From Dehalococcoidia bacterium (GTDB lineage: Bacteria > Chloroflexota > Dehalococcoidia > SZUA-161 > SpSt-899): a stretch of 10,634 bases of DNA. The notes beneath the pieces were generated by a model. The model made no database searches. It was not told the DNA's origin and saw only the letters and a program-made list of their open reading frames with translations. The position numbers and the translations under genes are program-made. Below, one piece after another: positions 7,835 through 10,634 of this stretch (the first letter of the stretch is position 1; each line of letters starts with the position of its first letter). The DNA lies in assembly GCA_023271515.1 (NCBI GenBank), contig JALPXQ010000043.1, positions 1-10,634 on the forward strand. The letters run 5' to 3'.

Positions 7835-8679
7835 ATGGGATTTCCGATTCACCGAAGAACAACAGTTGATCAGGGACATGGCCCGAAAGTTTGCCGATAA
7901 AGTCATTGCACCCCGGGCAGAGGAGATGGAGGCAACCGGTGAGTATCCTTACGACGTCACATCCCAGATGAGCGAGCTGGGAATGATGGGTATTCCATTC
8001 CCCGAAGAATATGGCGGAAGCAGCGGTGATTGGGTTTCCATGAATATATGTATCGAAGAAATCTCCCGGGGAAAGGGATATCATTAACATCTTCATCGTG
8101 CCCAAGGACAGTCCTGGATTCACTCTGGGTAAGAAATACGACAAGATGGCATTGGCCCACTCGGCCACCCACGAGTGCATCTTTGAAGATTGCCGCCTCC
8201 CCAGGGATGCCTTCCTGGGTAAAGAAGGTAAGGGATTTTCACAGCATCTGGCGGCGCTGCAGACCGGCCGTATCAGCATCGGAGCCTGCAGCGTAGGCTT
8301 AGCCCAGGCGTGTTTTGAGGCCGCTCTGAAGTATGCCAGAGAGAGGGTTCAATTTGGAAAGCCGATTTACAGTTACCAGGGAGTTTCTTTTAAACTGGCC
8401 GATATGGCGATGCACATTGAGCTGGGGCGCACCATGGTCCTCAAGGCGGCATGGCTGAAAGACAATAACCTGCCCCATGCGCTGGAAGCATCATATGCCA
8501 AGCTTTACGCCTCCGAGATGTGTGAGAGGTGCGCCAGCGATGCGGTCCAGATACACGGAGGATATGGCTTAATGAACGAGTACCCCGTCTCGCGCTACTA
8601 CAAGCAGTGCAAAGCATTACAGATCGTTGAGGGAACATCCGAGATACAACGGATCGTTATCAGTCGGAACCTGGGGTAA
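7815..8679 (+). pseudogene. Acyl-CoA dehydrogenase, broken by an internal deletion and frameshift
   Basis: The enzyme family oxidises acyl-CoA to 2-enoyl-CoA with FAD, passing electrons to ETF. The N-terminal part (DFRFTEEQQLIRDMARKFAD to IEEISRGKG) is the family's first helical domain and stops at TAA 8085-8087. The remainder lies in another frame, from about 8080 (IINIFIVPKDSPGF) to TAA 8677-8679. It has LGKKYDKMALAHSATHECIFEDCRLP, RERVQFGKPI, QIHGGYG and VEGTSEIQR, the last holding the probable catalytic Glu (codon 8629-8631). Compared with a usual ~380-residue enzyme, roughly 95 residues between EEISRG and FIVPK are missing, including the FALTEP-GSDA-type and WITN-type FAD/substrate segments. 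The product would not work even with the frame repaired. The start is also disturbed: the good site GAGGGAAG (7823-7830) precedes ATG 7835, which is out of frame by one base, so the in-frame ATG at 7815 may be only a substitute. The gene is first in a tight three-gene run. Confidence 0.87.
7823..7830 (+). promoter_or_regulatory. Ribosome-binding site that points to an out-of-frame start (ATG 7835)
   Basis: GAGGGAAG lies four bases before ATG 7835. From that ATG the reading is MGFPIHRR, not the dehydrogenase. Removing one G from the GGG at 7837-7839 gives MDFRFTEEQQ, the usual start of this family. The site therefore suggests an original start at 7835 and a one-base insertion after it. Confidence 0.55.
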
Positions 8680-8683
8680 TGTC

Positions 8684-8689
8684 AGGAGG
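8684..8689 (+). promoter_or_regulatory. Ribosome-binding site (AGGAGG) deciding the leuD start
   Basis: AGGAGG directly touches ATG 8690, leaving no spacer, but is six bases from the in-frame GTG 8696. GTG 8696 is therefore the better start, giving V-KLRGRVHKYG as the N-terminus. Confidence 0.65.
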
Positions 8690-8695
8690 ATGGGA

Positions 8696-9150
8696 GTGAA
8701 ACTGCGCGGCAGGGTTCACAAATACGGCGCCAACGTCGATACCGATGCCATCATTCCGGCGCGGTATCTCAATGTTTCCGACCCGGTGGAGCTTGCCAGA
8801 CATTGTATGGAGGATATAGATCCTGATTTTGTTAAGCGAGTGCGGCCGGGCGATATGATTGTGGCTGCCGCCAACTTCGGCAGTGGCTCATCTCGAGAGC
8901 ACGCCCCGCTGGCCATCAAGGCATCGGGGGTGAGTTGTGTGGTTGCTCAGAGCTTCGCAGGCATTTTCTTCCGCAATGCTATCAATATCGGCCTGCCGAT
9001 TCTGGAGTGCACCGAGGCTGCGGAGAGATCACGAATATCACCAGGGGTATCGCCTTCAAGGCGGAGCCGTATCCCGATTTCATGCTCGAGTTGATCTCGG
9101 CGGGAGGGCTGGTTGAGCACACCAGGAGGAAACTGGGAATATCTGACTGA
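8696..9150 (+). pseudogene. leuD: LeuD-type isopropylmalate/homoaconitate dehydratase small subunit, frameshifted with a small deletion
   Basis: The family forms the swivel domain of hydro-lyases such as 3-isopropylmalate isomerase, working with an iron-sulfur large subunit (LeuC). The sequence opens KLRGRVHKYGANVDTDAIIPARYL, with the signature N-x-DTD-x-IIPARYL at about residues 13-25. FGSGSSREHA follows at 61-70 (Ser63 where many relatives have Cys), then AQSFAGIFFRNAINIGLPILEC. This frame diverges after ECTEAA (near 9020) and ends as unrelated sequence at 9094. The true C-terminus continues one frame over from about 9022 (GEITNITRGIAFKAEPYPDF to HTRRKLGISD), ending at TGA 9148-9150. Roughly 15-20 residues that normally sit between these parts (the EGDEVEVD-type strand) are absent, so this is a deletion plus a frame change. 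The gene starts 16 bases after the dehydrogenase stop. No large subunit is adjacent. Whether it served leucine synthesis or another hydroxy-acid pathway cannot be told. Confidence 0.85.
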
Positions 9151-9156
9151 AAGGAG
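9151..9156 (+). promoter_or_regulatory. Ribosome-binding site (AAGGAG) deciding the synthetase start
   Basis: AAGGAG directly abuts TTG 9157, which is too close, but lies nine bases before the in-frame GTG 9166. GTG 9166 is the likely start, giving V-SKSDQHFLDSFFNAR. Confidence 0.6.
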
Positions 9157-9165
9157 TTGCCTTAC

Positions 9166-10603
9166 GTGAGCAAATCTGACCAACATTTTCTCGATTCATT
9201 CTTCAATGCCCGGAGTGTGGCCATAGTCGGGGCGACGCGTAATCCCGCCAAGCTCAACCACCAGTTGACTGAAAATCTGGTCCGGCTGGGCTATACCGGC
9301 AGGTTATACCCCGTCAATCCGAATTCCGCCGAGATATCGGGATTGCCAGCCTTCGCCAGCGTGGGGAACGTACCGGGGGAGATAGACCTTGTCGTAATTT
9401 CGGTCTCTTTTCTGTCTGTTCCCGGCATTGTCCGAGAGTGTGTCGAGAAGAGGGTCAAGAGCATTGTCATCGTGTCGGGCGGATTCTCTGAGGCTGGGGC
9501 GGAAGGAGAGAGGATGCAGGGAGAAATCCTGAACCTTGCCCGGCAGAACGGAGTGAGGATTCTTGGTCCAAATACCCTCAGCCCAATCAATACGGAGAAC
9601 AATCTGGCAATCAGCTTTCACCCCTGCAAGGAAACGAGGAGGGGCGGACTCTCCTTCATCTCGCAATCGGGCTTGTACGACTACAAGCTCCATTGGTTGC
9701 TTGGTTGTGTGGGGATTTGCAAGATACTCGATCTGGGCAACAAGATGGACATTAACGAGGTTGATGCCCTTGAGTATCTTGGCGAGGATGCTGATACCCG
9801 GGTAATAGCGATGCATATGAAAACCATCAGGGGCGATGGCAGACAGTTTATGGAGGCTCTCAAGAATGCCTGCAGCAAGAAGCCGGTGATAATACTGAAA
9901 TCCGGCAGGACGACATCTGGCTCTCGAGCGGCTGCCTCACACACCGGGTCATTGGCGCAAGAGAACGATGTGGTAGTGGACAACCTCTTCAGGCAGGCCG
10001 GGGCGATTCGTGTTCAGAACCTGGAGGAATTATTTGGCTTCGCCAAGGCCTTTGAATTTCTGCCTCCGCTGAACGACAATCAGACTGCCATTATTAGTAT
10101 CTCCGGCGATGAGGGTGTCATCGCCACCGACGCCTGCGAGCAGTACGGTTTTCGCCTGGCAGAGTTCAACGAGGAGACACGCAGCAGGTTGAAACGAATC
10201 TCTCCCCCGTGGGACATGCCACTCAATCCTTTTGACCTTGGGGTGGCGATGCAGTGTCATGCTCGTAACCCTGCTCATTTATTGGCCGCATTGAGCTCGG
10301 TACTGGATGATGAGGGTGCAGATTGCCTGGTCATGCAATTGCCGTCGGTTATGCTCCTGGGAATGGCAGTCATTGGTGCCGCCATCTGCGGTGGTTTCAT
10401 TAATGGATAGTGTTGTGGATGGATTTGCCAGGTTAAAGGAAAAGGGGAAACCGGTGGTCTTGTGGCGATCAACGATGGATAGCATGGAGGACGAGTTCGT
10501 GAGAAAACTGGAGCTACGTCGCGTACCGGTGTTCCCCACCTCGCAGGAAGCTATGAAGGTGCTGGGGGCTTTGCTCACCGACCAGAAACGGCGATCGGGG
10601 TAA
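9166..10603 (+). pseudogene. Acyl-CoA synthetase (ADP-forming) alpha-type protein, frameshifted near its C-terminus
   Basis: The family converts acyl-CoA + ADP + phosphate to acid + CoA + ATP. An N-terminal CoA-binding Rossmann domain (about 9-110) shows SVAIVGATRNPAKLNHQL, LVRLGYTGRLYPVNP and PGEIDLVVISV. A flavodoxin-like succinyl-CoA-ligase domain follows (from about 160: GGLSFISQSG, ILDLGNKMDINEVDALEYL, KKPVIILKSGRT). ASHTGSLA holds His259, the expected phospho-accepting histidine. The main frame ends at TAG 10408-10410 after low-similarity sequence (AAICGGFING). One frame over, SVVDGFARLKEKGKPVVLWR to ALLTDQKRRSG (ending 10603) restores the usual C-terminal part. The shift falls between about 10345 and 10400. 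With it repaired the length is near 479 residues, as expected for a separate alpha subunit; the ATP-grasp beta subunit would have to lie beyond the window. The gene starts 15 bases after leuD, in the same operon. The frameshift alone removes about 65 native residues; whether the product still folds is unknown. Confidence 0.85.
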
Positions 10604-10634
10604 AGAGGGCTTATCGAGCACACCTGATGTGAAA

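Noticed and set aside
1..10634. CRISPR array, tRNA, rRNA, integrase or transposase
   Set aside because: Read on both strands; no regularly spaced repeats, cloverleaf-like segments or recombinase motifs were recognised.

Overview
The window looks like a bacterial chromosome fragment from an anaerobe-like, probably uncultured lineage. An ADP-forming acyl-CoA synthetase-type protein, a CoA-linked catabolic gene set, a branched-chain-amino-acid-type binding lipoprotein and mixed ATG/GTG/TTG starts behind clear Shine-Dalgarno sites would fit Chloroflexota (Dehalococcoidia-like). That placement rests on gene content alone and is low confidence. Base composition is uneven: the first ~600 bases are clearly AT-rich, while most of the rest is balanced to GC-rich.

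Layout. (1) Bases 2-599: a TetR-type repressor, cut by the window start and broken by a frameshift in a run of seven Ts. (2) Bases 664-2025: an intact substrate-binding lipoprotein of the Liv type, with no permease or ATPase genes beside it. (3) Bases 2026-2468: 443 bases without a convincing gene but with several inverted repeats. (4) Bases 2469-5123: an intact 12-TM RND/MMPL (HpnN-like) exporter. (5) Bases 7710-5146, minus strand: an intact SbcC/Rad50-type ATPase with a complete zinc hook, starting at TTG, converging on the exporter and without an adjacent sbcD. (6) Bases 7711-7834: a divergent intergenic region. (7) Bases 7815-10603, plus strand: a tight three-gene run of acyl-CoA dehydrogenase, LeuD-type dehydratase small subunit and acyl-CoA synthetase (ADP-forming) alpha-type protein.

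The main observation is that all three genes of the last run are broken, by internal deletions and/or frameshifts, while the two longest genes of the window (884 and 854 codons) are clean. This points either to a decaying catabolic operon or to local assembly errors. If once intact, the operon would have oxidised an acyl-CoA, handled a hydroxy-diacid/ene-diacid step, and recovered ATP from a CoA thioester. That pathway is an inference from the gene set. I did not find a CRISPR array, tRNA, rRNA, recognisable transposase or defence system, and I do not claim a new system here. The structured spacer at 2081-2390 and the exporter with unequal proton-relay motifs are the other points worth checking.
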